Assembly (NCBI RefSeq): GCF_040869045.1
Contig: NC_090322.1
Location: forward strand, 178,140,672-178,204,671
Direction: 5' to 3'
DNA length: 64,000 bases
From: Eurosta solidaginis
Lineage: Eukaryota > Arthropoda > Insecta > Diptera > Tephritidae
This document shows positions 10,733-21,640 of the stretch, piece by piece. The notes under the pieces were generated by a model that ran no database searches, was not told where the DNA came from, and saw only the letters and a list, made by a program, of their open reading frames with translations. The position numbers and the translations under genes are program-made. Every line of letters begins with the position of its first letter. Position 1 is the first letter of the stretch.

Positions 10733-10840
10733 GGACCTATGTTATAACATAACTCCATCCTCTTGGCAAATACTAGACGCTTTCTAGGACCTATGCCACT
10801 TCCTCCTTTAGATCTGTTAGCTGTATCACTTCTTATAGAT
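10733..10840 (-). mobile_element. 3' end fragment of a Jockey/I-like LINE
   Basis: The sequence from accaggacctatgttat to tcttatag is nearly the same as 28487-28590, the 3' end of the LINE at 28375-29852. On the minus strand it is followed by a (TTA)n tail at 10699-10716. It joins directly to an unrelated LINE fragment at 10841. Confidence 0.6.
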
Positions 10841-11563
10841 AGAGTCACAAAACGTGCTCCGAATTCGCTGCACTACCGTCATATCTGCGTTAAGCTCATA
10901 AAACTCATTAATATACGTCCTTCGATACTCGCCGTCGGCATCATGGCCAAGACCATAAATCTTCCGGAGAACTTTTCTCTCGAACACTCCAAGAGCCATC
11001 TGATCTTCTCTCAACACCGTCTTTGATTCCGAGCCACACATCAGGAGAGGTATGATGAGCGACGTGTAGAGCGAAGTTTCAGTTCGTCTAGAAAGGACTT
11101 GATTTTTCAATTGCCTACTCAAACCAAAGTAACACTTGGTCAAAAGTCGCACGAAAGACAGTCGCATTGACTGAAGCCTCGTTTGGTTTCGATTGGCTCG
11201 GAGATGTTTACAGAGCTGGTGGTGTTGATCGATGTCATTTGGCAGAGCTTTATTAACTTTGCTAGGAACTTAAGTTTTATCAGCATACAAGTAACTTCTT
11301 GTCGCACCGTCAAAGGCTACTTTGAAATCGACAAACAGATGATGAGTGTCGATTCTCTTACCGTGAGTCTTCTGCAGGATCTGGCGCATCGTGAAGATCT
11401 GGTCGATAGTAGATTTACCCGATCTCAGTTTGTTGACTATGGGCTTCAATCTTTCGCACAGTACGCTAAATAGGTCCTTATACGCGATATTAAGCAGGTT
11501 GATTATGCGGTAATTTGCGCGGTTCTTTGGGACTGCGCAGAGGGCACTAAAATTTAAACACAT
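10841..11563 (-). pseudogene. Non-LTR retrotransposon reverse-transcriptase relic
   Basis: On the minus strand, 11563-11270 encodes a reverse-transcriptase segment with NYRIINLLNIAYK, GKSTIDQIFTMRQIL and HHLFVDFKVAFD blocks; in the last, FVDFKVAFD is the first catalytic aspartate motif. 11167-10826 encodes the C-terminal part with SLIIPLLMCGSE, VFERKVLRKIYG and NEFYEL. The frames differ and the YxDD region between them is missing, so it is a dead, internally deleted copy. The RTE or a related clade is possible but not settled. The same family supplies the pieces at 5560-5725 and 6620-6835. Confidence 0.7.
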
Positions 11564-11569
11564 GGAGCT

Positions 11570-11982
11570 CAGATTTAAGCGCTATTCATACAAATATGTG
11601 GCTGCCAACTATGCCGCCTTGCTTCCACTAGTTTGAAGGTAGTCTTAAACCTGTTGTAGAAAACCGTCGCTTTGCATCACTATCTCATTTCTTCGGCAGG
11701 GTTCGAACCCAAATAGAAGACCTATGGTAAAGCGAATTTTATAGAGCTAGCCTGCAATACAAATCTCGCTGAAAACTATTCTTATTCTCTCAAAAACTTT
11801 GTAGTATCTTTGTAGCTTTTATGTCCTAATTTTTTCTAAAATCTCTTATTTTAATTTATTAATGTTGTGTTTCTTATTCTCAATTTTTTTGTTTTCTTGG
11901 AAGCAGTAGATTAACTAGTTTTTATAGCAAATTATGTAGATTGATGTAGGATTTCCCTTTACTGTAAACTTCACAGACGGCA
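11570..11982. other. Intronic stretch, no gene
   Basis: Nothing is recognised beyond T-rich low-complexity sequence near 11820-11930. Confidence 0.4.
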
Positions 11983-12110
11983 GCCGTGGTGTGGCGGTAG
12001 TGTGCCCCGCCTACCACACCGAAAGTAATCAAATCATCAACAGTTTAGATAAAAGTCTTTCAATTAGAATAGTGCGACTTTGGGTTAAATGGCCTTAATG
12101 GGCTGTTGCT
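11983..12110 (+). mobile_element. Partial, diverged SINE copy
   Basis: The tRNA-like head (gccgtggtgtggcggtag and cctaccacaccga) matches the SINE at 53424. The B box and the body are lost or replaced after about 12033, except for a weak tctttcaattaga match. A truncated copy of the same family. Confidence 0.55.
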
Positions 12111-12271
12111 TTGACACCCTCGAACAATATGTAAATTGTATTTTTTTTTTTTTTAGAACCCCTTCGAACAGTTAAACTTTTGAATGATTTTTATGGTTTG
12201 ACGCTTGTGACCCCTCACTATCAAATCCTACACATCTTTCACCTATTCCGGTAAGGATTGATATCCAGTAG

Positions 12272-12690
12272 ATTAGGTTAGGTTAGGTTCAAGTGGCTGC
12301 CGTTCACATCGGAGTGGCGCACCTAGGCCTTTATAGGCCTATTGTAAAACCACACGGATTTATTCCTACTCTCCTAATCAAACCACTTCGCTGAAGCTAA
12401 CTAAGCGTCGTGTATTGACCTCAGCTATATCAGTCAGATCTACGAGAAATATTTTGCCCATTAAACGTTGCCTTCTTCTAGCGAGCGCTGGACATTCGCA
12501 AAGTAGATGTCTAACAGTTTCAGGTTCTAGTTCGTTGCCGCAGGTTCCACAATAATCATTTAATGGAGCGCTAATCCTTTCCGAATGCGGTCCAATTCAG
12601 ACGTGACCAGTGAGAAGACCCACAACTAAGGAAAGCTCCTTCTTACGGAGGGTGCGAAGCTTACGCGATCTCTTCTCTTGATATCCAGTT
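12272..12690 (-). pseudogene. 3' part of an RNase H-bearing LINE with TTAGG-like tail
   Basis: On the minus strand this reads as a degraded C-terminal LINE segment: a Cys-rich CG..CG block near 12530-12550, an ETVRHL-like block, then ECPALARRR-like and LVDLTDIAEVN-like sequence. The last two resemble the segment after the RNase H domain in the 28375-29852 LINE. The 3' end is marked on the + strand by ttaggttaggttaggttc at 12274-12291. No intact frame. Confidence 0.5.
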
Positions 12691-12699
12691 AAAGACTGA

Positions 12700-13379
12700 A
12701 AAATTAGCAACACTCCTCGAATCCTTCTGGAAGTGTGTTCTAGCTACAACATACATTTAAAAAAAAAAAAAGAATTTAACGCATACAATTTCTCATAATT
12801 TCCCCAACTCATAAAATCGTAACCGTGCAGATATTCGTGTAATTTGAAATCAAATGCCTTAATAAGTTATAACAACCTATGTCGAGAGCTTTAGACCCAT
12901 GCACACGTTAAACGGTAATTTAGCTCCTACTGGGCCTATAGCTCATTTGTTTACTTCGTATTAGTGAGGTCTCCTCTATCTGCGCAAAAACAATGCGCAG
13001 TTCTCTCTTTTCGCTCGCTATCTCTCTCTCCATCTTTCGCTAGGCTGTCGTTTTATGTATAGATGCGTATAATAGCAGCTAAACGAAGTGCAAGGGCATA
13101 GGCTAGTGTGAGATTAACCATCAATATTTTACATAGTACCTATCTATTGACATCTTCCCTGTACTGGTGAATTCACATATGTGGAATCAACAAAATACTT
13201 TATAAATATTTACTTCATGAAATCAACTATCTCCGTGATCTTCCCAGTTAACCCATTACAGTTTAACTGCAGTATTCTGAAGTGCAACGTCGGCGACGTC
13301 CTCACTCTGGGGATAAGTGACGCATGACTACTCCTGAGTTGAGTGAGGTCAGGACATAAATGCTTTTATTGCGCATAGA
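12700..13379. other. Intronic stretch, no gene
   Basis: It contains an A-rich run near 12755 and a CT-rich segment near 13000-13045. No gene or named repeat. Confidence 0.4.
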
Positions 13380-14470
13380 CCAAGAAGAATTCAAAAAACA
13401 AGGGGTGCACAAGGTGGTATCCTATCCCGACTTCTGTTTGACTTCTACATATCAAAGCTACCTTCACCACCAGAAGGAGTCACTATAGTTTCCTATGTCG
13501 ATGACTGCAAAATGATCGATGAGCTTTGTAACAAAATAAACAGATATCTCCTTGATCTCTCCAGTTTCTTCGCCTCGCGAAATCTGACATTGTCACCGAC
13601 CAAATCATCGGCAACCTTATTTACAACATGGACGCGATGGCATCGCGCTACCGACTGTCTTACACCCTAAAATCTTGGGCGTGACGTTCGATCAGGATCT
13701 ACATTTTGGAGGTCATGCAACCGCAATTCTACCGAAAATCCAGGGACGTAATAAAATCCTCAAATCTCTTGCCGGCAGCACTTGGGGTAAAGAAAAAGAA
13801 ACGCCCATTTCTACTTATAAAGCAATTGGCCGGCCGATTGCATGCTAAGCGTCCCCGATATGGTCGCCAAGCCTAAAGGTTACTCACTGGAAGAAAATAC
13901 AGGCCTACCAAAATACTGCCCTCAGAACCGCTACGGGCTGTCTTTTTATGTCCCCAGAACACCAGCTACACAATGAGGCGAGAGTACTCCCCATTAGGGA
14001 GAGAAATGAAATGCTAAACAAACTGTTTCTGTTGAATACCCAGAAACATGGGCATCCCAACAGACATCTGATTGATGAGGCTATACCTCCCATGAGCTTA
14101 AGGGGTCATCTCCGTATTGCCGGCGAAAAATACCCAGAACTATCAGAAGAGGAACGCCCTCTTCCTAGGGAAAAGCGCGCCCTTCTCGCTCAACTTCGAT
14201 CTGGGCACTGTAACAGGTTAAACTCTTACCTATCCGGAATCAACCCGACATACAAAATGTATGTCCTGCTTGCAATGTGTCCCCTCATGACACCAACCAC
14301 CTCTTCAATTGTAATGTGGAACCAACGCCTCTAACACCCCTCTCATTATGGCTCACCGCTGTTGAAATAGCAAGCTTTCTTGGACTCCCGTTAGAGGACA
14401 TTGATGACAATTTGTGATCGGTCGCACCTATTGGATGGGGCGAAGCACTGCTACAACAACAACAACACTA
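13380..14470 (+). mobile_element. 5'-truncated Jockey-like LINE with (CAA)n tail
   Basis: On the + strand the first 300 bases encode the reverse-transcriptase core, with a GVLSPLLF-like block and a SYVDDC catalytic motif (about 13491-13508, where the family usually has YADD). A C-terminal block follows in 13948-14334 and continues in a shifted frame to a GLPLEDIDDNL-type end at about 14417. The tail is acaacaacaacaac (14452-14465), typical of this LINE type. Stops and frameshifts show it is dead. No target duplication was found. Confidence 0.75.
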
Positions 14471-14474
14471 AATA

Positions 14475-15440
14475 TTTACTTGTGAAGAATGATGTCATTA
14501 CATTTCCACTGACTTCAAATGGTTACTTCCAAATGAGTTATTTGATAGAGTTTGCATTGGCCTCATTCGCATTCCGCAGGGAAGGTTACTCTGAAAATAC
14601 TCGACTGCGAGTACACCAATCCATCGCAAGTATATGCACTGACGTATTGATTAAACAATAGTACAATAAATATAAAAGATGTCAAAAATACAAAGCACGT
14701 TCTGGTAGAAATGTCAGGTTGGGTTTAAAAAACTGCTAGAAACTGCTACATGTTTATAACTTTCGTACAGCACTAAGATTATTACAGGTGTTCTTGCCGG
14801 AATGTTTTAAGTAAGAAAATTTCAAATGCGTTTGTCGATTATATGTGCGGATTGTATTTGCAGGCCAATTGCGATGTTATGCGTCATTTCTGAAATACGA
14901 TTTGTATGAGGGAATACTTCGCACTTAGAATTTTTGAAAAAAAAAGATGCGTTTGGTACAGTGTAAATGTAATAGTAGTAAGTAGATTTGCATATTTGCA
15001 TTACTGCTACATTTTTAATTAGAAATCAATCCCATACTGTGCAGTTTTACGTCCCCACTCTGAGCGAATTCTGGTTTTTGACAGTTTTCAGGATTTATTC
15101 AGAAAAAGCACGGGTAAATACCCTTTCTTAACCAACTCACAATATAGTTACCAAAACCCGCGATCTCCAAAATTATGTTTTGCTCTCCTAAAAAATTGGG
15201 TTTTTGCTAATAGAAGTTTTTGAATATAAGCCAACGTTTTATTCTAGCTGATATCAGAGCACATTTTTTTTTCCACTATGGTTCTAAGCAAAGCGTTTTC
15301 TATACCCCGTCTACTAACTATAAATGCACTTTGACTTAAGCAATAATTTCTTATAAAAAATCAGGCCCATCCTTAACAGATAAAGGTCGGTCTAAGTTTA
15401 TAAAGCATTCAATTTAATATTTATTAGGAAAAAAGAATAA
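14475..15440. other. Intronic stretch, no gene
   Basis: AT-rich sequence with no supported feature. Confidence 0.4.
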
Positions 15441-15685
15441 GGGGGATTCGCTTTGTCTTAGAAAAGCAATTTCTCAATATTTTCGAAATCAGAGATTTGA
15501 GATAAATACCATCTGAAGCACGGTTGATTTTCACATCCTACCATTCGTTGCACGAAAACATACATTGTCTTGAGCATATTGTACAGATTTCTTATAATTT
15601 TTTGAGTGTTTTTTGTTGTTGTAACTTTAGAATCTGTGTAATCCATGCATTTCGTGCACCGTTTGCAAGACAAAGCGAATCTCCC
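15441..15685. mobile_element. Small MITE with 20-bp inverted ends
   Basis: The left end gggggattcgctttgtctta (15441-15460) is matched in inverted orientation by agacaaagcgaatctccc (15668-15685). The 245-bp unit has no coding capacity. No clear target duplication was seen, so the superfamily is open. Confidence 0.5.
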
Positions 15686-15747
15686 TTTTATACTCTGCAA
15701 TTACGAGTACTGGAAAATAAGAAGAAAAAGCAAGCAAAATCCGAATA

Positions 15748-17202
15748 GGGTAGAGGGGGGAGGCTTCGACAGGTTAAGAGGAAATGATTTTTTTAGAGAA
15801 ACTAGAATGAGAAATAGATAAATCCTTTCATAATTACTGATGCCATGTATGTTTATGATACTTCGGATTTGTGGTTAATATTCCACATGCTTTTTTTTCT
15901 AAGTTATAATCAAATAACCAAAAACAAAAAATATGACGAAACCTCCCTTTTTCGGGGAGGCTTCGTCAGTCATCTGGGTGGCTTCGACAATGGGTGGGAG
16001 GTTTCGACATTTATCAAATATAGCAATTTAACCAGCAAAATAAAAAAAGGATGTTGGAAAAAACTCTAAATACGATTTTTAATTCATATTTGATGTTATT
16101 TATTTTAATACAGTAACAAATTTTTCGAACAAAAACATAAAAAATTTAAGCGAAAAATTAAGTATAACTGCACTTTTAACGAACATCTAAATTTGAAAAA
16201 TCAAAGTTAAAAATAAACTTGCTTTGCGCACGTGAAGTTCCTGGTGGATGTTCAGTTGTGGGCAATATACTTATTATATCCTGCTTTGAAACCAAGTTTC
16301 TGTCTTCTACAATCGGTTTATAGAAATATTGGGTTTTATTTTGATGTCTGAGGAATTTCGCGACGCACGTCGAATTTTCAACTTCCACGACTACACCAGT
16401 GTAAAAGAAATTTGTTTTGTCAGTGAACATAATAACAAAGCAAAAACGAATCGTCTAGCCAAGTCATACGTCAATCCGTGATGAAGATTTGAACATTTCT
16501 TGAAGTAAACCGTTAAGCCTTTTTCCTGGGCAGCTGTAAGTACTTGATTGGAAGAAAACTTCGACTGAAAATCTTTAACAGTTCCCATATTTGTTTGCTC
16601 TTTTGAAATTCGAGATATTAGTGTTGTCCGCTTCAAGTTATATTTCCGAGCAGCGCTTGATGGGGTTTCTTTTTTTTTTTGTTTTATCTCCTCGATGGCT
16701 TTTTTCATTTTGTCTTCGTTGATGATCTTTTCAGGGAACTTTCTTTTGTAGATATTTGGCATCTTGATGGCTGTAAAATATTACTTGCTAAGTAAAAACT
16801 TTGTCGAAGCCTCCCAAAACATATTGTCGAACCCTCCCCGTGCACTTATTTCAGACTTTTCGCTCCAAAATATACATCTTAGTGTTATTGAAAAAGTCTT
16901 TAAAAGCAATAAATCTTAATTTTATTGCAATATTAATGGGCAGAAAACTCATGTTATATATTCTACATTGTACACTTTACACGCGAATGATTACCAGCAA
17001 TTTTTACATCAACACTTTTCAAAAATAAAAAATCTCGTCTGCATACTATCGCCGTTGAACAAGCACTGAATAGCTTTCCTGACAGCGTCACACTCAATTT
17101 GGTTACTGTTTATTGGTGGAATAAGAACAATGGCAGTAATAACGGCGGTCAAATTTGAAAAAGTCGAAGCCTCCCTCATGTCGAAGCCTCCCCCTTCTAC
17201 CC
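15748..17202 (-). mobile_element. pogo/Tigger-like DNA transposon with iterated subterminal motif
   Basis: Inverted ends of about 24 bp (left gggtagaggggggaggcttc, right end one mismatch different) lie directly between TA dinucleotides at 15746-15747 and 17203-17204, the TA duplication of Tc1/mariner/pogo elements. A gggaggcttcgaca-type motif recurs at about 15758, 15943 (inverted), 15955, 15977 and 15995 near the left end, and inverted at about 16801, 16821, 17162 and 17177 near the right end. The inside carries a broken transposase on the minus strand. At 1455 bp it is an internally deleted derivative. Confidence 0.85.
16176..16762 (-). pseudogene. pogo/Tigger transposase with DDE core deleted
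   Basis: Reading on the minus strand from the ATG at 16762, the first ~60 residues form a pipsqueak-type helix-turn-helix (AIEEIKQKKKETPSSAARKYN, then LKRTTLISRIS). After it comes the CENP-B-type second DNA-binding half (VLTAAQEKGLTVYF, LTYDLARRFVF). Directly after this the reading jumps frame to MFTDKTNFFYTGVVVEVENS, the C-terminal tail seen after the DDE domain. The whole DDE catalytic core is missing, with a frameshift at the junction near 16430. The protein could at most bind its sites, not cut. Confidence 0.75.
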
Positions 17203-17204
17203 TA

Positions 17205-18515
17205 CTCTTTTTTATAGAATACATCAAAATTTTACTTCTGCCAACTCGCAAATTAGTAAATGTGTTTATATTTATGTGTAACTTTATTAGTATCACACAT
17301 CATATGTAGTATCTATCCTCTCTCTCTCTCATACACATTATAGTTGTGTTATCTATGTCTTTAGCAAGAAAGAATCATATTCTATGTACGATATTTATTT
17401 CACCGTTCAATGCAATAGAAAATCGTAATTGAAAGTTTTCTTTTAGTCAGAAAATTTTAAATTCTACTTCGTTGATTTTTTTTAATTACATTTGTTTATT
17501 TTTATTAATTTTAACTTAAATATTTATTTGATATGATAATTAATTTGATATATTATTAATGCTGAAAATATATATTTTTATATTTCATTATTTTGCTCAA
17601 CAAAAAAAAAAAAAAATAAAAAATTATGAAACGAAAATCAATTATTTTATGAAAACAAATACAATGTGTAAGTAAAATGAAACTGGATTTTATTTCTACA
17701 CATGATTCAATATCGAATCTCTTCTGTCTCAGTATGTAATATAATTCACCCTTCACGTTATTGAAAGAAAATATATATCAACACCCTAATCCATTTAGTG
17801 CAAATATATATTTTTTCCACCTTTATGTAATTTCTTAAAGTCTTATAAATTTTTCATAAATAAAATCCATTCCATAGTTATTCATAAAACAAATCATATT
17901 TCGAATGTCATGTTAGTTAAATTACTTACTTACTTTTTGAAAAGTTTGAGAAAACAAATATTTAGAGTGCAGTGAAATGTTATCATATTCAAGCTTAGAA
18001 TAAGGGACAATAAAAAAATAAATAAAATAATTTAAAATGCACATGTAGACTTCCAAAGTGTGCGCCTTAATCAGGAGCTGTAAGAATTTAAAAATCAATT
18101 ACGATTTAGAAGAGCGTTCACTGGGTCCCTAAGTATTTACCACTTTTTGCTGTGAATTTTACAGCCTCATTATATTTGGCGAACAAGACACTTAACGAAC
18201 GTTGCCTGCTGTAGCGATATCGTCAAATAATTATACTCTGAAGCTTACGTTGTCTTTTATCATCTAGCTTAATGTTATTCGTCAACTGCACGAAAGCACC
18301 TGTCAAATTTGTTTTCTTTCTTTGCTTCTGACACTTTGTTTTAGTTTTCACAGCAGCTGCTCGTTCCAACAAACGCTGAAGTTAGATAAAGATTAGAGGA
18401 AGATTAATTAACTATCTCTTATGTTAGAGGACGGCTCGAGAAACACTGGAGAAACATAACGTTCTCAAAAAAAGTGAAACTTGCTATCAAATCGAGGAAA
18501 AATATTTTTCTCTAA
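17205..18515. other. Intronic stretch, no recognised gene until the candidate exon
   Basis: AT-rich intron with a CT microsatellite near 17318-17330 and an A run near 17606. 18200-18515 is less AT-rich and could be the 5' leader of the candidate exon at 18601. Confidence 0.4.
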
Positions 18516-18600
18516 GTGAGCTCTAATACATTTCTCTAATAGAATCCTGTGAATTGATTACTAGTGTCGTTTTCTAACAATTTTTTTGGGTTTTCATTAG

Positions 18601-18644
18601 TTCAAAATGACTGGCATCAAAGACTGCCACAAGCCGATCGGCTG
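18601..18644 (+). CDS. Candidate short first coding exon of an unknown nested gene
   Basis: The 44 bases follow a good acceptor (ctaac branch-point-like, T tract, ttttcattag) and precede a consensus donor gtaagt (18645-18650). They contain a start codon in strong fly context (caaaATG at 18607-18609) and 12 codons: MTGIKDCHKPIG, plus TG. Upstream, gtgagc at 18516 would make an 85-nt intron in a leader. The peptide is not part of cac, whose phase does not fit. I do not recognise the protein. Downstream sequence is immediately interrupted by a LINE fragment and no second exon was found, so it may be a pseudogene stub. Confidence 0.3.
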
Positions 18645-18647
18645 GTA

Positions 18648-19080
18648 AGTTGGGGTTGTTGTTGTTGTTGTTGTAGCGATAAGGTTGCTCCCCGAAGGCT
18701 TTGAGGAGTGTTATCGATGTAATGATCCTTTGCCGGATACAGATCCGGTACGCTCCGGTACCACAGCACCATTAAGGTGCTAGCCCGACCATCTCGGGAA
18801 CGATTTATGTGGCCACATTAAACCTTCAGGCCATTCCCTCCCTCCACACCCCCAAGTTACATGAGGAGCTTGGGGTCGCCAGAGCCTCGCCTGTTAGTGA
18901 AACAGGATTCGCCGCAGATAGGTGAGGTTGACAATTGTGTTTGGAGAAGCTATATATTGCGCTGGCAACCTGAAGGGTTGCGCTACACAGCCCTTTGAAT
19001 CTGGTATTTTAGTCGCCGCTTACGACAGGCATACCTACCGCGGGAATATTCTGACCCCCTAACCCGCTGGGGTAGGTCAG
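18648..19080 (-). mobile_element. LINE-type dispersed repeat with (TTG)n / (CAA)n end
   Basis: On the + strand it begins with a gttgttgttgttgttgtag run, the complement of a (CAA)n 3' tail like the one at 14452. Blocks such as gttatcgatgtaatgatcc, gcaccattaaggtgctagcc and ggtatgcctgtcgtaagcgg (minus strand) follow. I recognise the pattern as a very abundant dipteran retroelement end. No coding sequence. Exact family not named. Confidence 0.6.
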
Positions 19081-19263
19081 TCGCGGTCAAAAGCGTTTCT
19101 ATTATGTCACATTACTGACACGAAGTCGATAAAGCAGTGAATGATCAAAACCCACGCTAAAATTTTATGTTCATTTATTTCAAAACCCATTTTACAACTT
19201 CTAAGTTAATTCACACGCTTGTTTTGGCGCTCTTAATTGATGCCTGTTGTCAAACGAAAATAT

Positions 19264-19549
19264 TGAAAACAAAGGGGTAATATAAAAACACCCGGTGCAC
19301 CGCAAATATAAATTGCGTACAAATATTTATTTTTCGATGAAAATGCCACCGAAGGCAAAAGACAACCGCACAATTTAGTAGTTCAATAGCAACTGAATTT
19401 CCTTCTCGAAACAATGAAGAAGTGTGCTTTCGCATACCAACATACATACATACATACATATATATGCAAAAGACAAACACCTATAAGTGCTTTATTCGAA
19501 TAACGGAAAAATTAAATCAGTTATGCCAAATTTTAACGAAGCATCTTTT
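19264..19549 (-). repeat. 3' LTR of the gypsy element, partial
   Basis: The segment starts tgaaaacaaaggggtaat and shares aatataaattgcgtacaa, accgaaggcaa and atcagttatgccaaatttta with 24575-24770. It contains extra sequence (about 19357-19412) and a catacatacata microsatellite absent from or shorter in the right copy. The match stops at gaagcatctttt, where the TIR element sits. Confidence 0.7.
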
Positions 19550-19552
19550 AGG

Positions 19553-19911
19553 CTCCATTACTGATACTTAGCATAGACTTGACTTGAGAACTGTCACTTA
19601 CAGTTCTGTTAAATGAACATTGCATGTTACTGATTACTCAAAACTTGGCAACACTTAACTTTACTTAGAAGTCTGTTGAATTTTGATTTTCTATGAAAGT
19701 TCTAAGTGACGTTTACATTTTGAGATGTCATTTGTTTGTTTCCATTTCATTTTGACATTTTGTCATACAAATTGACATTTATTTAAAAATAAATCTCAAC
19801 GCTGATTATGATGCCAGATTGTATGTGCCAAGTGGAGTATAATCGTGGCTAAGTTGCCAAGTTTACGCCAAGTCAAGTCAAGTCTATGCTAAGTATCAGT
19901 AATGGGGGCTT
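19553..19911. mobile_element. TIR element inserted next to the gypsy 3' LTR
   Basis: Inverted ends of about 35 bp: ccattactgatacttagcat at 19556 and its complement atgctaagtatcagtaatgg at 19887-19906, extending on both inner sides by agacttgactt. The 360-bp unit has no coding capacity. The flanking bases are T-rich (tttt on both sides), so the target duplication cannot be fixed. It separates the LTR match from the integrase tail. Confidence 0.65.
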
Positions 19912-20026
19912 TTCTCCTTTTCTTTATCATGACATAATTGCCAACTTCAAATTCCCTAGCAGGTGTATTATTTCTAAAGAAATATTCTTCGTTGCGCCGC
20001 TGGGATGCCAGTATTGCCTCACTCGC

Positions 20027-20800
20027 CTACTGTCTACAACCTGTTAGATTACATTGTTCTATATCCTGTTGTTCATAAAAAAATTCAGTAAATTCATCAA
20101 CGATGGGTCCTCTTTGGCTAATGCCAAAAAGTAGACTAGCCGGAGTTTTACCAGTTGAGCTATGTACTATGTTATTAATAGCAAACTCAATCATGCTCAA
20201 TTTAGAAACCCAATCGACATGTTGAAGTGGATTACTTAGTTTACTAAGCATCGGGGTTAATACTCTATTAACCCTTTCAACCTAGCCATTAGCTTGCGGC
20301 GATCCTGTGGAGATTGTGATATGATTTAGTTATGTTGTTTTAGTTATGTTTTTTACTAGGAGCTCACTGAACTCAAGGGATGTAAAACAGGTGCATCTAT
20401 CTGACATTATCCAGAAGGTCGACTATAATACTGAAAATACTTTTTTAGAGACCTCTTTAGTACTAGTTGAGTTAGCTGGGTATAGTTTCACAAATTTAGT
20501 GAAAGCATCAATTACCACTAGCAAATGTTTTCTCTTTGATTTTAAAGCAGGCAATGGTCCCAGATGATCAATGTGAATGGTGTGAAAAGGTATCGGCTTC
20601 TTGGGGATGCTGTAGGGGTTCCTTTCGCTTACTCGGGCAGGTGCCGAATATACAATACATTTTAAACAATTCTTTACAAACTTTCCAACCTTAAGTCTCA
20701 TTTCCGGAAACCAATAATGTAGTTTTATCTGGTTATACGTTTCACCAACCCCCAAATGGGCGACCTTTTCGTGTATACAACGGATAATATTATCTTCCAT
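20027..20800 (-). pseudogene. gypsy integrase relic
   Basis: On the minus strand 20800-20423 holds the HHCC zinc finger (HEKVAHLG ... NCLKC) and the start of the catalytic core (IHIDHLGPLP, first Asp; VVIDAFTKF). 20251-20027 in another frame holds the end of the core (SMIEFAINNIVHSSTGKTPA). The part between, with the second Asp, is disrupted. Further on, an REFEVGNYVMIK-like block near 19925-19965 is the start of the C-terminal domain. Confidence 0.8.
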
Positions 20801-20866
20801 TTCTCGAGGGACATAAAAATACAGCTGGCCCTCATATCTTTTCTGTAAACTAACCCATATTTTAGA

Positions 20867-21433
20867 TCATAAAGTTTCATGGTCACGGCTTTGAGTTGCC
20901 TGAAGCTGGAACTCTAAATCATCTTCGTTAACAGCTAGAACTACCTCACTTCGGCTGAGAGCAACATGCCCCATATTAGCACCTCCCCTGTGTTGAACAG
21001 AATAGTCATAGTTTTGTAGTTCAAGAACCCATCTCGCAATACGCGGGTTAAGAGTCCTTTTGCTTAACGTTAGTGTAAGTGAATTACAATCAGTGATGAT
21101 CTTAAAGGGTATTCCTTCAAGATAAACCCTAAATCGTCGCATCGCATAGATGATAGATGGAGTTTCTAGCTCAAAGCTATGATATTTGCTTTCAGTGCTT
21201 GTGGTTGGTTGCGAAAAGTAAAAAACTAGGTGAAACTTTCCATCTGATTGACGCTGTAACAAAACAGCACCATAACCCTGGGCACTGGCGTCACAATGCA
21301 ATTCTGTCTCATTATTCGGATTATATATTGACAAAACCGGAGGATCTGTGAGCCTTGCTTTTAGTTCAACAATGGCATTCAAGCAAGCTCCGTCAAGCTC
21401 AAATTTGGAATTTTTATTTAGTAAATCGTACAT
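20867..21433 (-). pseudogene. gypsy RNase H domain relic
   Basis: A 188-codon open stretch on the minus strand carries the Ty3/gypsy RNase H motifs: LHCDASAQGYGAVLLQ (first Asp), the glutamate block SKYHSFELE, ITDCNSL (third acid, normally TDH/TDC in gypsy elements) and the RIARWVLELQNYDY tail. It follows the reverse transcriptase with a break at about 21434-21640. Confidence 0.8.
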
Positions 21434-21640
21434 TGGTTTCGCAATTTTTTAAAACAGTGGGACAAACTTTCTAAAGTAGGAGCATAATCCAATAAATGAG
21501 TGCAATTGTTTAAGAATTTTCGGTAAAGGAAATTTGGCAACAGATTATTTGTGTTCTTGGTTTGGCTTTATGCACATATAACTCACATCATACCCCAAGT
21601 ACTGAATACTATTTTGACAAAACTTACATTTTGGCAACTT

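Noticed and set aside
12274..12291. Interstitial telomeric repeat (TTAGG)n.
   Set aside because: Only three units, located at the 3' end of a LINE fragment; flies lack TTAGG telomeres. Better explained as the element's tail.
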